From Emydura subglobosa (taxonomy: Eukaryota > Chordata > Testudines > Chelidae), in contig ML679959.1 in the NCBI GenBank assembly GCA_007922225.1, positions 19,554,913-19,618,912 on the forward strand: a DNA stretch of 64,000 nt, written 5' to 3'. The position numbers and the translations under genes were made by a program. Shown here one piece after another: positions 1 through 11,833 of this stretch. The notes beneath the pieces were generated by a model. It did not search any database, had not been told where the DNA came from, and saw only the letters and a list, made by a program, of their open reading frames with translations. Every line of letters starts with the position of its first letter. Within the stretch, counting starts at the first letter, position 1.

Positions 1-172
1 TGAAGGTTGAGGCGGACGCTCCATCACTGGCAATTTGTAAATCAAGATTGGACGTTTTCTCTAAAAGACATGCTGTGGGAGTTATTTTGGAGAAGTTTTA
101 TGGCCTGTGTTATACAGGAGGACATACTAGATGACATACTAGGTCCCTTTGACCTTAGAATCTGTGAAAGTA
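1..172 (+). mobile_element. CR1 LINE 3' end (truncated by window edge)
   Basis: The stretch resembles the CR1 3' untranslated tail, running from 'ctccatcactggcaat' through 'agtcaagattgg'-like text to 'actagatgacatactaggtcccttt'. The same text order recurs at 19,380-19,540 in a better preserved copy. Only the last part of the element is present because of 5' truncation or the window edge. It has no coding capacity. Confidence 0.75.
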
Positions 173-1834
173 CTGCTATGCCATCTCCCCCTCTCCTCTG
201 TATACTAGTATTCTGTTGTTAGAATGGCTTACCTCTGCAGCCTGTTCAAAGCTTTTCAAGCCAAGTGTTGGGAGCTTTGTAAACTGCAGAAAGCTCATGC
301 ACTTTCAATAAATGAGTTTGCATTGGGTAACCTTATGAGGAGTTTTATTATTTTCCTGGGCTACATGTGGTTCTTTTTATAATGTATACCTCTCTTCCTA
401 GAAAAAGGATTTCTCATCTAGACAATACTATGATTACTTTTTCATCAACATATATAATGAATGTTGTACAGATAACGGAATAATGCAGTTTATAAAAATG
501 TAGGTATAATTACAAAACAGGTAAAATCCTTTTGTGAGTTGCAAATCATTTCATTAGTAGTTCAGTTTGGACATGGATGTAATAACTTTTTAAATGCATT
601 GTGTAGAGTCTGTTGAATTCTCCTTCGTAATTACAAAACTCATGATGCAACTTCCCAAAATGCCGCCAATAAAGTCTTTTGAAAAGGAAATATGCTCTAT
701 GCCAAATAGCATTAAATGCACCCCACATTCTCTCTCAGTGGGAAAAGTGTTATTTCTTTTCTTTTGAATATCGGCATAATAATAAGCTGGCATTTTGCCA
801 GTCCCTTCTTGCACCCATTTCCCTCCACACTGCTGCTGCTGGCTTCTTCTCTCCACTTATGCACTGTGCTGCTGCCTCAGTGATGCAAGTAGAGGAGGAG
901 GCTGCCTAGACAGCACATGTAGAATGAATGGGACAGTAGAATGAATGGGAATTTGTGAAGTGGAGTGGGGGATTGGAGACAAAACTGACCAGCACCAATA
1001 GACACACAGAGGAGAGGATTCACTTACTACCCCTACCCACCAGGTGGAGAAGTAGGGAGGTGATGCCTGGCGTTAGTTTTCTAAGGTGCAGCCACCTTTG
1101 GAACATTAATGTAAAATGTATGCCATAAATACACTATAACCTTTTGTTTATAGCTATCAGTGGTTTTTCAACAGCTCTATCGCGTCCGTCAACCAGATGT
1201 GAAAAGCCCATTACATTTCTCTTAGTTTTGTTTTTCATTCATTCAGGTCAGCTGAAGCTTGACAAATACAAATACTCTACTCACTTGTCTCCAAGTGATG
1301 TCTTAGCTATTCGCTCTCCACCCTCTGTGATAAAAAATATCTGTTCAGATGTTTTTACAGCTTCTTTATGATGGGCATTTCTGAAGTCTACTGCTGAAAA
1401 AATAAAACTGTCTCCCTAGATTAAGGACACTATTTTTTAATTCCGTTGCAGTATAGCATGGAGTTGGTTGTCCTAGTGAAGAAGATGGCATCATTATTTT
1501 TACCTTTCTCAGGACATGGAACAAATGATTACTTAAACCTTTCCATAGAGGTATTAAACCTAACAAGTTCTCTTGAGAAAGATGGCTGCATAATTGCTAA
1601 TCTATCAGCTGAAATACCGAATGGCTACGCTCCCAAGAGTTTGCTTAAATTTGAAAGTAGATAGGAATTGTGAAGGAATGTATTGCAATCTGATAAAGAA
1701 AGCTGTAGCAAAGCTCCAGTGGATTCAGCAGCAGTAACAGATAGGTATAAAACAACATATTAACCTAGAATATAGGTAATATCATAAAGCACTTGTAATG
1801 AAGTTGCTTACTTTATATTCATACTCTGTAAGTA
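173..1834. other. AT-rich sequence, nothing recognised
   Basis: I see no gene or known repeat. A 13-base unit 'agaatgaatggga' occurs twice near 921-952. Short open frames occur but have no recognisable domain, splice context or length beyond chance. Confidence 0.5.
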
Positions 1835-1965
1835 TCTGACCCTGTGTCCTGTCTTGTTGAGATCAGTTTATATTGTAATCTCTTTGGGGAAGGGGCTATG
1901 TCTTTATTCATTGTGTAAAGGGCTGTGCCGACCCATCGTTCTGCTTACTGACGTTAAGTAATAAT
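1835..1965 (+). repeat. L2/MIR-like 3' tail
   Basis: The text 'tattgtaatctctttggggaaggggctatgtctttattcattgtgtaaagggctgtgcc' follows the order of the common L2/MIR-type tail (timer 'gtaagctctttggggcaggga', then 'tgtacagtgcctagc'), ending in an A/T-rich 'taataata' stretch. Assignment is by resemblance only. Confidence 0.5.
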
Positions 1966-2866
1966 ATGTTAAATATGAAAAGTATATTGTCTTAAAACAA
2001 TATTGGAGTGGTCTGACACGAAATGTAGGCCAAGTGCTCTGAAGTGAAACCTTGCAAGGAGATGGGTCTTTCATCTTCACTGACGTTCGGAGTCCTCAAC
2101 TGTCCAGCAAATTAGTGCAAGAACAAGGCATGTAGAGGATGAGCTTATGGGACATTTGAAATTCCTTGTTTTCTTGAGCTTGTACTGAATGTAAAAAGCG
2201 AAAGGCCTTCTTGAAAATTTATATTTTCTGTTTAATTATTTATCAGGATGCAAAATCGGTCTGTCTGTTTGTCTATTTCATACTGCTACCCATCACCCAG
2301 AGTGTCTGAATACCCTGCACATAAAATCAATGACAATAACCTAGTAGATTTCATGGAATCTCCTGCACTTCTCTCTGCTTGGGGTAGGGTGGCTTTTTTG
2401 GAAGAGGATATTAGTAGGGGTTGGGAATAGAAAGGGGTGTTTGTTTTTATTGTGAACATCACAGTGGAAAGTTTTTCTCAAAGAGGAAGGTTTTGCAACA
2501 TTTCCTAAAGATGGTCAGACTCTGGATGTGCGTAATCTCCTCTGGAAGATGGTTCTATAGCTGGATCCCATTGCCTGAGGATGGTTTTGCCTTCAGCTAT
2601 TACATGCTCTGTTCTGAGCTTTGTGATCTGTATTGTCCCAGGGGAGTGCAGCTGTCATGGGGGTTCATAGATTGATATTTGGTCTTTGATGTAGCCTATG
2701 ATCTATGAATTGCCTATCTTTTAAGCACGTGTGTGTTTAAGCGCAAACTGAAAACCCATCTCAGGAAATTATTATTATTAGAAAACAGAACAAAAATGTT
2801 ATGGAAAATATTCCAAACTGATTTTTTTGAAAGAAGGCTATTTTGAAAACTGCAGTATATACTCCT
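1966..2866. other. Unclassified sequence
   Basis: No gene is supported. At 2470-2710 the composition is closer to a repeat ('aagatggtcagactctggatgtgcg', then 'ctgtcatgggggttcatagattg'), but I could not name a family. The rest is AT-rich unique-looking sequence. Confidence 0.4.
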
Positions 2867-3185
2867 GGACATAGCAGCCTAATTCCCATGGACTTTCAAT
2901 GTGACTTAGGTGTCCAAGGTCCAGAGTTTGAAAGGTATTTAGGTGACTAAAGATGCTGATAGGCTTAGGCATTTTTGAAACTCCCACTAAATGCCTAACT
3001 CCCATTGAAAATCTGGTCCATGGAAGCCAGGCACCCATCCACCTTAGATTCATGTGAAAATCACACTAAGCCTCTATCTTCATTTTTAGGCACAAAAAGT
3101 CCTTTGAAAAATCTATCCTCAAGTTTCTAAGTCACTTTTGAAAATGGGACTTAGGCTCCTAAATTACTTATGAAAATTTTACCCT
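2867..3185. repeat. Palindromic 'gacttaggtgcctaa' repeat
   Basis: Several inverted and direct blocks of the kind 'gacttaggtg' / 'cctaaat' / 'cccattgaaaat' / 'ttgaaaatgggacttagg' alternate over about 320 bases. The same theme recurs at 46,200-46,308 and 51,620-51,711. This looks like one or two old fold-back MITE copies with no coding capacity. Confidence 0.55.
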
Positions 3186-4100
3186 GTATGAATAGATGAA
3201 CTTTACATGGTACCAAGAAGGTCACCAGACTTTTGTTCTGATGTACCAGGAGGTAGAATGGATTCATGTAGACTATATAGCTGTATAACACTTTTTTATT
3301 TGTATTTATTTTTTGGTTTGTTCTGCACCATTTACATTTCTGGGAGTCTGCTGTCTACCATGGAGCAGAGATGACACAGCTTGCTATGGAGGAGATACAT
3401 AAGTATAGCTTTCTGTAGCAGGCCTGGCAATAACCCAGTTGGGATATCACAAAGGCATGGAAGACATTGGCAAGGTCCATATTAGAGCAAATTTTAGTCT
3501 GTCAAGAAATCTATGTTTATAATTTGGTTTAAAAGATGCTTTCATGATTCAGTGACCCGTAATGGCTACACATCTGTTGTGTAAATCTGTGTGTGTGTGC
3601 ATATACAAGAGTGGTGTGCTGCCAGATTGCTTCAGAGTGTTAAATCTAAATCCATAGCTATCAAACACGCATGTTTTATTGTTTTGTGAATAATATGATT
3701 TAGGAATAAATATTCAAAAGTAAATTTGAGGCTGAGTCAAATTTTCTCTGAGGCTCCCATTGATTTCCCATTAAGGGGATGCATTGATTACTCCTCCTTG
3801 ATATGATATATTCATTTGTGCATTATGGTAAGATAACATCTATTAATAATTATTTATGTAAATAAGTTGGAATAATTTTTAGCTCACTGAATGAAATGCA
3901 ATGAGACACAAATGTTATTTAAAAGAGAAACTGTGTTGCATGCACATTTCAAGTTTATTTAAATATCTCTGATTTGTATAAATATTAAATTCTGCTCAAA
4001 GCACCCAGAAATGCCTGTTTTAGCTAAACCCCAAAACAGGAAATTAATTATTGACCTCAGTTTTTGTAAAGAAATGAACCAGTTTCCTTTTCTAGCAATA
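3186..4100. other. AT-rich sequence, nothing recognised
   Basis: Low GC with many runs of A and T and no convincing open frame or repeat. It forms the left flank of the hAT transposon that starts at 4109. Confidence 0.5.
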
Positions 4101-4427
4101 GAAGTGTACAGGGCTGGCCCTAGACCAAATGGCATCCCAGGAGAGGCGTGTTTTCAGCGCCAGCCCCTCTCCCCCATCTGTTAAACTTTCAATACCTTAT
4201 TTTTTATTGCATTTGTTGCCCATTTCACATGTTTGATGCATAATTTGCATGTATGATTTATTCCAGATGATACATTTGCATGCTAGGATCTGTAAATCTA
4301 TATTTATTCATGCCATATATAAGCAAATAACATGTTTTTGTTTCCTGTAAGTTTATAGAAACTTTTTGATTTTAAGAATAACTGAAATGTACTAACATCA
4401 AGAAATTGCATTTTGCAGCAGCATTGC

Positions 4428-4917
4428 GGGACCAGTATTAAATCGTGTTACAGTAGTTACAGCTGAGGGGCAGCAGCCCAGGCAGGGAAGGGAGCCTGCA
4501 GCTTGTGGAGAGAGAGACACAGACAGAGCGAAGGAGGAGGAGCAGGAGCAGAGGTCCACATTTCTCCTAGGGTCCAACTGTACCCACCGGCGGCTTGCTT
4601 ATGGTGGGGGGTCTTCTTCCCGTCTGAAGGAAGCCAGTGTGGGATGCCAGCCAGGGCAGCCGAACTTGCTTTTTCATTTTTACTGACATGAAGATCGGAA
4701 GTTCATAAAATACATGCAGTTGGCGGGGCTGCAGGATCCCCTCGAAGGGAGACGTGGGGGGCTGCACACCCGCTCGCCACCAGGCCAGGCCAGGGTGGCC
4801 TCCAGGGACTGCGGGGGTGTTCCTGCCTGTCAGCGGCGGGACAGAAGGAGGGGGGACATGGAGCGTCCCGGAACAGTCCACCTAGGGACCAGTATTAATA
4901 GTGTTACAGTAGGTGAC
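4428..4917. repeat. 33-bp direct repeats bounding a GC-rich insert
   Basis: 'gggaccagtattaa...gtgttacagtag' occurs at 4428-4460 and again at 4885-4917 in the same orientation with a few differences. The roughly 420 bases between are clearly richer in G and C than the surrounding hAT sequence and hold no recognised gene. Two origins fit: an insertion that duplicated its target, or a local duplication inside the transposon. Confidence 0.7.
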
Positions 4918-5029
4918 GGCCTTAGAATGTTAACCCTTGTCCTTTAGTTCAGTAGGTCAATTTTATTGCCTTTGCCCTCGCGAACTGAAGCACAGAGTCA
5001 GAGAGATGCAAAGACTGGCCAATGGCATT

Positions 5030-7535
5030 TTCAAGTGATAAAATAGCAAGCGATGTCAGTCTCTTGTTGGACATCGTCGATCAAAGATATGTTTGAATGA
5101 GTCTGAGCTTCGAAAAAGTGCAACTGTGACTGGCAGCATGAGCAGAATCCTCAAAGCTATCCATATTAGGAAAAGTGTCCTTCAGCTTTGCAGAACTTGG
5201 AGTGGAGAGTGCTTCCCGTCTGGCAAAATGTGGTGGATGTTGTCCAATTCGATATAGAGGTTTTTATCATTGACAACCGAAAATTCCTGATGTGTCAGTG
5301 TTCAGTGAAGGTCTGTACAATTGTTTAAGAGTGTTTTCCTGTCCACCAGCAGCTTACTAGGTCATACAAAACCCCTTGTGTTGCTTTATTTTTCTGAACC
5401 TTTCTTCAATGGACATTCAAGCAGTTCCAATGAGTGAGAAAAAATCCTCCCTCTTGAATTGTCCTTCCGAGCTTCCGATTACCTCATCTCTGCCCTCGTA
5501 ACCAAATTTTCTTTTCTTCCGATGAATATGAGGTTCCTTGAAGAAAGGCTCAACTCCTAAGTTTTCCACCATTTCTTTGGTAGCAGTGACGGCATCTTCA
5601 AATCTGTTGTCTCTGTGGGCTACAATGAAATCAGGACAGCTTCTCATCAAAGTAGTAGCGGCCATGATGTCTGTTAACTGAGTTAGTAGTGCTTTGCTTA
5701 CAATGTTTACAGGAACAGGTTATTGCTCTAAACCACAGCTGAGACCAGAAATATGAAGTCAGTGGTCTGGTTTGCCAGGCTTTGCACCTCATGTTGGATT
5801 CCGGCCTCAGTTTTACTCGACTGAGCCAGTTCCATCAGGGCATCGTAAATCTCAGTCACTTGGTACCTGACTGGCCTTACACTCTCAATGCTGCTCTCTC
5901 AGCGAGTGTCACATAGCAGCTTCATGGCCAGATTTGTAACATTGTCAGTGAGGATCTTCCACCTGATGGCAGATGCTGAAAACAGGACGTATATGTTTTG
6001 CAGAACTCCGAAGAGAGATGCTGAATCTAAAGAAGAGGACACTGCATCTGACACAACCAGGTTGAGAAATGGCAGCCGCAAGGCATGAAGAAAGCTCTTG
6101 GATTCAGTGCAAGGATCCTTCCCTGGACACCCCTGTTTCTTCCCTTCATGTTTGTACCATTGTCATGTGCTTGGCCCTGGCAGTCCTGAAGCTTTATTTT
6201 GTTCTCATTCAAAATGTTCATAAACAGTTCTGTTAGGCCTTTTCCAGCAGTCATCCACAGACCAGAAAGAGATAAACAGATTCCTTTATCTGGATACAGC
6301 CATCCTCGTCGCCAACAAATCTTACTGTAAATGACATCTTTTCATTATGACTAATGTCGGGAGTGCAGTCTATTATTATGGCGTAGTACTTTCGTTTGCC
6401 GAGCCGCATCAGTATGTTATCAAACACCTTCCTTGCCATAAGGTCAGTCAATTCGTTTTGAATTGTTTTGCTGCAGTAATGGTCTATACAAACTACTAGA
6501 CATAGGTGCTCATGCATGACATTGTTGTATTTCCCAAGGAGCTCTACCAAACCAAGGGAATTACTGTTATGTTCAATGAACAACTTATCCAACAAGCCTC
6601 AGAAAGCCAAATTATTCTTTGCAAGGAAGAGGGTAATTGAGATCAGACACTTGAGCACATTCTTCCAGTGCTGGATTTCTGCATTAATAATGTGCTGGTT
6701 TTCTGCGTCTATCATTTATTCAGCTTGAGCCTGGACTTGACCTCCGTCCATTTGGAGTAAGCCGTAAAATGGCTGGGTGATTTTTAATGTTGCTTCAGAG
6801 TATCAGCTAAGTTATGCCTGTAATTGTACCCAGAAAGCACAAGCAATCATTTGGCATTCTTGTCAAGTATTTTGCCACAAAACCAGAACACTTTATCAGT
6901 TGATTTTGAGTAAATTAGCCAACGCCGATTCAGTTTCTCACCATTCTTGAGCATTCTTTCACAGTGTGACTTTTAGAAGTGTCCCTTTTGCTCATTCACT
7001 GGAAACATCATATCCTCAATTTTGCCTGGCCCATTCAAAATTGTACAATCAACATCGTCAGAATCTAGGATTGGTGGCCATAAAGCAGGATCTGATGTAT
7101 CACTTTGTGGTGTATAATTTATCTCAGTGCTGTTTCTGTCTTCATTCAAGGCTGATTCTTCTTTATCATTCCTCTCCTTTTCATGTAAACCAGATTTTTT
7201 TTGTCATTACTCTTCTTTTCATGAAAGCCACATTCTTTTTTATCCTCACTCTCCTTTATGTCACCAGGAAAACTGGATGTTTCTCCATCACTTTCCTCAT
7301 ATTTCCGTTTCTTATCTTCAGCTAAATCTGCTAATTCCTTAGTAATAGGACTTCCATCATTTATGCTTCACTCCTCAATTTCTTCTGCACTGGGACAATT
7401 GCTACTGCCTAAAGCCCGATCCATGTTGGTTTGTTTCAGATATTTTCCTATTAAATTTGCCTATTGCTGCAAACTAGATTGCAATTGAGCTTTTTTTCTT
7501 CCTATACTGAGCTCCTGAAGGCTTCTTTGGGGGCA
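5030..7535 (-). pseudogene. hAT transposase pseudogene (TTF-type zinc finger / DUF4371-like)
   Basis: Read on the minus strand, the frame opens near 7535 with MPPKKPSGAQYRKKK, a start typical of ZMYM1-like hAT proteins. A TTF-type zinc finger follows near 6990-6730, recognisable from VFWFCGKILDKN. The block near 6595-6251 contains YYAIIIDCTPDISHNEKMSF, the DUF4371-type core with its DCTPD acidic motif. Near 6200-6040 comes AHDNGTNMKGRNRGVQ and then PCGCH, which belong to the RNase H-like fold of the same family. The block at 5665-5417 (EPFFKEPHIHRKKRKFGYEG) is the usual stretch before the C-terminal dimerisation region, which is traceable but very degraded to about 5030. Each block sits in a different frame with stops between, so no functional protein can be made. 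In life the enzyme would cut and paste the element at its terminal inverted repeats. Confidence 0.85.
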
Positions 7536-7603
7536 TCTTTTATTTTTTTATGGGGAAAAACTGACAATATTAGGAGAGCAAAAGTCTATGTTCCGCAGTC
7601 TTA

Positions 7604-7852
7604 CATTTGGTCTATGCTTACCCAGCGATTTGGCAGCAGTCGACGGGAGATACACAGAGTAGCTTGCATAACTCCTGTTGACTGCTGTACTTCTGTTCTG
7701 CGCAGTGTCTTCACTGCACTGCACCACTTGAGGAGGTGATTTTAGTATGTCAAATTCCTGATCGATTGAGTGGGTCTACACTGACCACTCAGTTGATCCA
7801 GATAAGTCGATTTTACGGTGGCAACTTTGCCGCCGTCATTGTAGACATACCC
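7604..7852. mobile_element. Harbinger-type MITE nested in the hAT element
   Basis: TTA flanks both sides exactly (7601-7603 and 7853-7855), the 3-base target duplication of PIF/Harbinger. The right end reads 'gtagacataccc', whose reverse complement GGGTATGTCTACA is the same terminal motif as the element at 45,350. The left end 'catttggtctatgc' is a decayed match. The 249-base body has no coding capacity. It lies just upstream of the hAT reading frame, so it inserted after the hAT did. Confidence 0.65.
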
Positions 7853-8384
7853 TTAGAAAGTCATCAAACATTATGTGTTAAGCATGGCAAAAGAAGTAAG
7901 TGTTTCTTTTATATTGTTGCATAGATAGATGTTCAACAGATGTCTATGGCGTCTCATTTGATATGTCCTTTCTTAGTTGCTTCTTACACTCTTCAAGTTT
8001 TAAAACACAAGTACACTTCCACAATTACACAGTAAAACAAGGTTCATAATATCGCAGCTGGGCTCTCACTTCACTTCAGTTAGTTCTTATATCTCACTGA
8101 CTGATTGGCAATGCCCTGCCCCTTATGCCCACGAAGGCATGGCTGACAACATTCTAGGAGGTCTGAGGAAAATGTAGTTCTCAGAAAGTCTGGAAGATTC
8201 CACGAGATTCTACAAAGGTCCAGAACAGTCTGTGAAGTTAGTAAAAAATGAATCCACATATGGAATACCTGAAACATTTTGCTTCAAATGTTCTATTTTC
8301 CCTTTTGTCGCTAACAACAAAAACAGCATCCTAAACCTGGTATCCCCTAATCCCAGCTACTAAATCCGGCCCTGGAGTTGTATA

Positions 8385-8706
8385 CAGTAGAACGTCCGAG
8401 TTATGAGCACCTTGGGAATGGAGGTTGTTCATAACTCTGAAATGTTCATAACTCTGAACAAAACATAGAAAAAATGTATAACCGAACACTGACTTAGTAA
8501 AGTTTCAAAGCTGTATTATGCAGAAGAAAAATGCTGCTTTCCCTTTATTCTAGTAGTATTTTATGTTTAACACTACTGTATTTGCTTTTTTCCCCCCGCC
8601 CCCTTGTCTCTGCTGCTGCGTGATTGCATACTTTCAGTTCCAAATGAGGTGTATGGTTGACTGGTCAGTTCGTATGTCTGGTGTCCATAATTCTAAGGTT
8701 CCACTG
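8385..8706. mobile_element. Pogo/Tigger-like MITE
   Basis: The ends are CAGTAGAACGTCCGAGTTAT and, reverse-complemented, CAGTGGAACCTTAGAATTAT. TA flanks both sides (8383-8384 and 8707-8708), the target duplication of Tc1/mariner-class elements. The 'gttcataactctgaa' theme repeats inside the terminal region. It is 322 bases long with no transposase, so it was mobilised in trans. Its TA duplication starts one base after the hAT duplication ends. Confidence 0.75.
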
Positions 8707-8867
8707 TATATTTTATCAGCTACAAGACTGCATGAGTCACTAAGGTAGCAGAATATTTATGAATGCTGAAACTTGTTGATGACGCAGTAGTAATTTCTAT
8801 AGGTTGTAGAGCTAGGACATTCCCCTTGCCTGATGTCATCTCTTCCTGTGTCATATCTTTAAATTGA

Positions 8868-8955
8868 AGTAAATGGGAGTCTCTCCATGACGTTAACAGG
8901 AGTTGGATCAGGCCTATAGATTATAAACTTCTTGGAATAGGGACTGTGGGCCTAA
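8868..8955. repeat. Palindromic 'gggagtct...' repeat plus short L2-like tail
   Basis: 'gaagtaaatgggagtctctccatgacgttaacaggagttggatcaggcc' is half of the palindromic family centred on 'ccattgacttcaatgg'. It is followed by 'tagattataaacttcttggaatagggactgt', which resembles an L2/MIR-type tail. Both assignments rest on resemblance. Confidence 0.5.
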
Positions 8956-9203
8956 TTCAGTGATGGCTCATTTTTGATGATCCTTGGTTACAAACGGACT
9001 GGAAATCAGGAGTGTCTGGCCAGTTGGAATTTCCCCTCTGTAGGAATTCCTGGGTGGCATGGAGTCAGTTGTGCATTACACTCTCTTTCCATCTCCCTGC
9101 ATAGGGAGTGGCCAAAGCAAAGGAAGCATGAACAGAGCACTGGGCTAATTCCTACTTGTTGTAATAGCCTCTTGGGGTTTGGGTAACGAGGTATAAATTA
9201 GAA

Positions 9204-9695
9204 CAGAGATTCTCTAACTGGGGGGCGGGCCCCCCTGGGGGGCATAGAATGTATTCAGGGGGGCATGAGACATTTTAGGGTGAAAAAAAAACTTACTGTG
9301 CACATTTTACCCACAGCATAACTAGCAAAGCTGATTCCTCCCAACATATCAGGTCCTCAGATAGTGCTATGCATTTGATTCTACATGGCACTATGCATTT
9401 TGATGGATTTCTGTTAAGCTTATACAAAGTTGCTGCCTTCTGTACGTTATTTGTTAACAACATAGTGTGCACATTTCATTTTATGCATCGACCACAATCA
9501 CAGTTTTGCTTTTGCTCTTATTACAATGGATCGTGGGCTCTGTTTGAATCAATGCCTTACTGTTTTTAGTATTTAGTGAAAGTTGCATGTTGTTTTTTCT
9601 TTTTTAATTGGTATATGTACTTGTGTGGCAGGGGGGCATAAACTACTGCAGACACAAAGAAGGGGGGCACAGTCAAATAAGTTTGAGAACCACTG
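9204..9695. mobile_element. Non-autonomous hAT (Charlie-like) element
   Basis: The left end CAGAGATTCTCTAACT pairs with the reverse-complemented right end CAGTGGTTCTCAAACT. The 8-base flanks are aattagaa (9196-9203) and agttggaa (9696-9703), matching at 6 positions with both changes A/G transitions. G-rich blocks 'ggggggc' occur just inside both ends. The body is 492 bases and lacks transposase. Confidence 0.8.
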
Positions 9696-9703
9696 AGTTG
9701 GAA

Positions 9704-11684
9704 CAGCCCTGAGGCTTCTTTAACTTAGACCAGAGGCCATACTGACTTCTTATGAGTCCCAGAATTAGTGATCCATGAAGGTCAGTCAGGCCTACAAATC
9801 AGGCCTTGTGTTTTTATTGTCTCTAAAGCTTTTCACATATCTGTACTTGACAATAATAATAGTAAAATGATTCCCTAAAATATTTTCTTCTGAGTAACAT
9901 TGAATTCTGAAAGTAACCCCCGTGGGTAGAAAAATTATTGCACTGTATATTAACAATGTCTGGGTATTTTTGCACTGAAGAAAGAAGTTTAATATTTAGA
10001 TTTTCATATTTGATCTTTTAAAAGATTGCAACTCTACTACTCTGTCTCCACATAACTCTCAGGTAAGTCTGTGAAAGTATTGTATGCAGAGCAGATTAAG
10101 GCTCTCTTATGCAATGGCAAAGAAAGTGAAGTGTATGTAAAATCTAAAACTCTGAAGGAGGAGGATGTTCTGTTACTGCACTATACCCTGAATATATGTT
10201 GTCCTCAATAATGGTTGACCGTGTACCATAAAGATTATACAGCTTGACAAATTAGCTCACAGTTGGGGCACACATAGAAATTCTTTTTAAGAAAATCTAA
10301 TTAATCCCATTAATTTTAGTTTAATTTCAGGTAATAACTATTCATACAGATGAGCTAGTCAATAGTTTAATCGATGTACTTCAACAATAGAAAGGACTCT
10401 CTTCATGTTAGCAGTGGCATCTTGCTACAAATTCCACAGGAAAGTATACCATCAGGTGACCTCTCTCTGGGTAAAAATCCTTCTGTCTTTATTCAGGAAG
10501 AACCTCCACTGTGACAAATCCTGAGGCACTACCTTAGGCAAACTGAACTCCCTAGTCAATGGGATATTGCATGAGTAAGGAGTAGGTGAAAACTGCAAAA
10601 GGACCTTAGGGTTTGCCTATCTGATTTCAGTAACTCTTTTGAAGAGCTGTTTAGAAGTGGGGTACTGGATGTGGAGTATATTCTAGCCCTCTGGAAGGGC
10701 TTTTCCTTTATCGATCTGATGAAAGCTCATTAAGGTAGGCTCTACAAAGATCAAGACTCCACAGAGGATCTGGGCTGGAGGTTGAGATGGGTCAGAACAG
10801 GGGATTTCTGCTGATTTTTCTTCAGCTTTCAAACCAGAGCCCAGGCTGGAAGGCAGGAAGTGGAGCAAGGTTTTTTTCCTCTTCAATCTGTTTAGTCCCC
10901 AACCACCATAGCATCTGAGCACCAGCCGATATTGGAAAACCCCTAGGGAACACAGTCAGTTTTCTCTTCCTAAGTAAGGAAGAATGGGTCCCTGAATAAG
11001 GAATAACTGTTAGCAACTCCCAATAACCAGCAGCGGTTTACTTGCATGTAGGTGCAAAGGCGTGAGTGCATTGTTATATTTTGTTCACATAGCTATGGGA
11101 GAATCAATTTTCTTTTCTATGAAGGTCAAAACAAAAAATACTGAAATAAATAATTATTTTAAGAGAAAAATCATCTAATTCCAATATTACCTGCTGAAAC
11201 AATGAAACTTTACAGTCCATTAGTTTTGTACATAAAAAGCTTATGACTGTATAATTTTCATGGCAGTTTTAAAATGTCATTAATGAATTTAGTAACTAGT
11301 CTTTTATGATCCATTAATTATAGTAGATGAAAATAGAATTGAACTAATTATATGCTAAATTCTAAAAGAGAGATTAATTTGAATTGCAATAAAAAGACAG
11401 ATGTTTAGTTATCCATAAGGCCTAGTTTTGAAAAATCTTATTTGATAACTAAAGAAAATCTGTGCTTTGAGTAACTTAAAAATATGAGTGCAATAAAACT
11501 CAACAGTGTTTGATTATAAAGATTGTTCAGAATGACTCCTATGAATTAGTATACTAATACTAGTATGCTGGTATTGTAGCACATTGCACTCTGCTGCCGC
11601 AAATCAATATAATCTGAATTAGAATGTAGACATACTGTCTTATTTTAATACATTCCCGCATCCTGCAGCAATAGAGGGCTTACT
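9704..11684. other. Unique-looking sequence, nothing recognised
   Basis: About 2 kb of moderately AT-rich DNA with no recognisable gene, RNA or repeat. Overlapping short minus-strand frames at 10,683-11,016 show no known motif and fit chance. Confidence 0.45.
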
Positions 11685-11775
11685 GTACTCTTGGTGGGTG
11701 CCCATTTACACCAATATAACTCCGTTCACCACAGCTGAGTTACTCCTGACTTGTGTTAGTATAACTACGTGTGGA
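11685..11775. repeat. Palindromic 'tttacacca...' MITE
   Basis: 'catttacaccaatataactccgttc' faces 'gagttactcctgacttgtgttagta'. The arms are imperfect inverted repeats centred on 'cagctgag'. The same family theme is seen at 13,565-13,678 and 50,125-50,192. Confidence 0.5.
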
Positions 11776-11833
11776 ACCAAACCTCTAAATATGTTGGTTG
11801 TCCCTTAAATATATGGAACACACTGCACAGGCA

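Larger units (their letters stand above)
4109..8374 (-). mobile_element. Decayed hAT DNA transposon, Tip100-like
   Basis: The left end reads CAGGGCTGGCCCTAG and the reverse complement of the right end reads CAGGGCCGGATTTAG, so 11 of 15 terminal bases match. The flanks are gaagtgta (4101-4108) and gagttgta (8375-8382), an 8-base target duplication matching at 6 positions, as expected for hAT elements. A minus-strand transposase pseudogene lies inside (5030-7535). The element is about 4.27 kb and contains later insertions: a Harbinger-type MITE at 7604-7852 and a GC-rich block bounded by 33-base direct repeats (4428-4917). Many stops and frameshifts show it is inactive. The Tip100 label rests on the ends and the TTF-like zinc finger and is inference. 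Confidence 0.85.

Noticed and set aside
4567..4947. Overlapping open frames on both strands in the GC-rich insert
   Set aside because: Bounded by direct repeats inside a transposon, no domain, composition-driven.
4985..5035. 'actgaagcacagagtcagagagatgcaaagactggcc' as a minus-strand MIR
   Set aside because: Resembles MIR but lies at the decayed 3' end of the hAT gene, and the match is too short to separate from chance.
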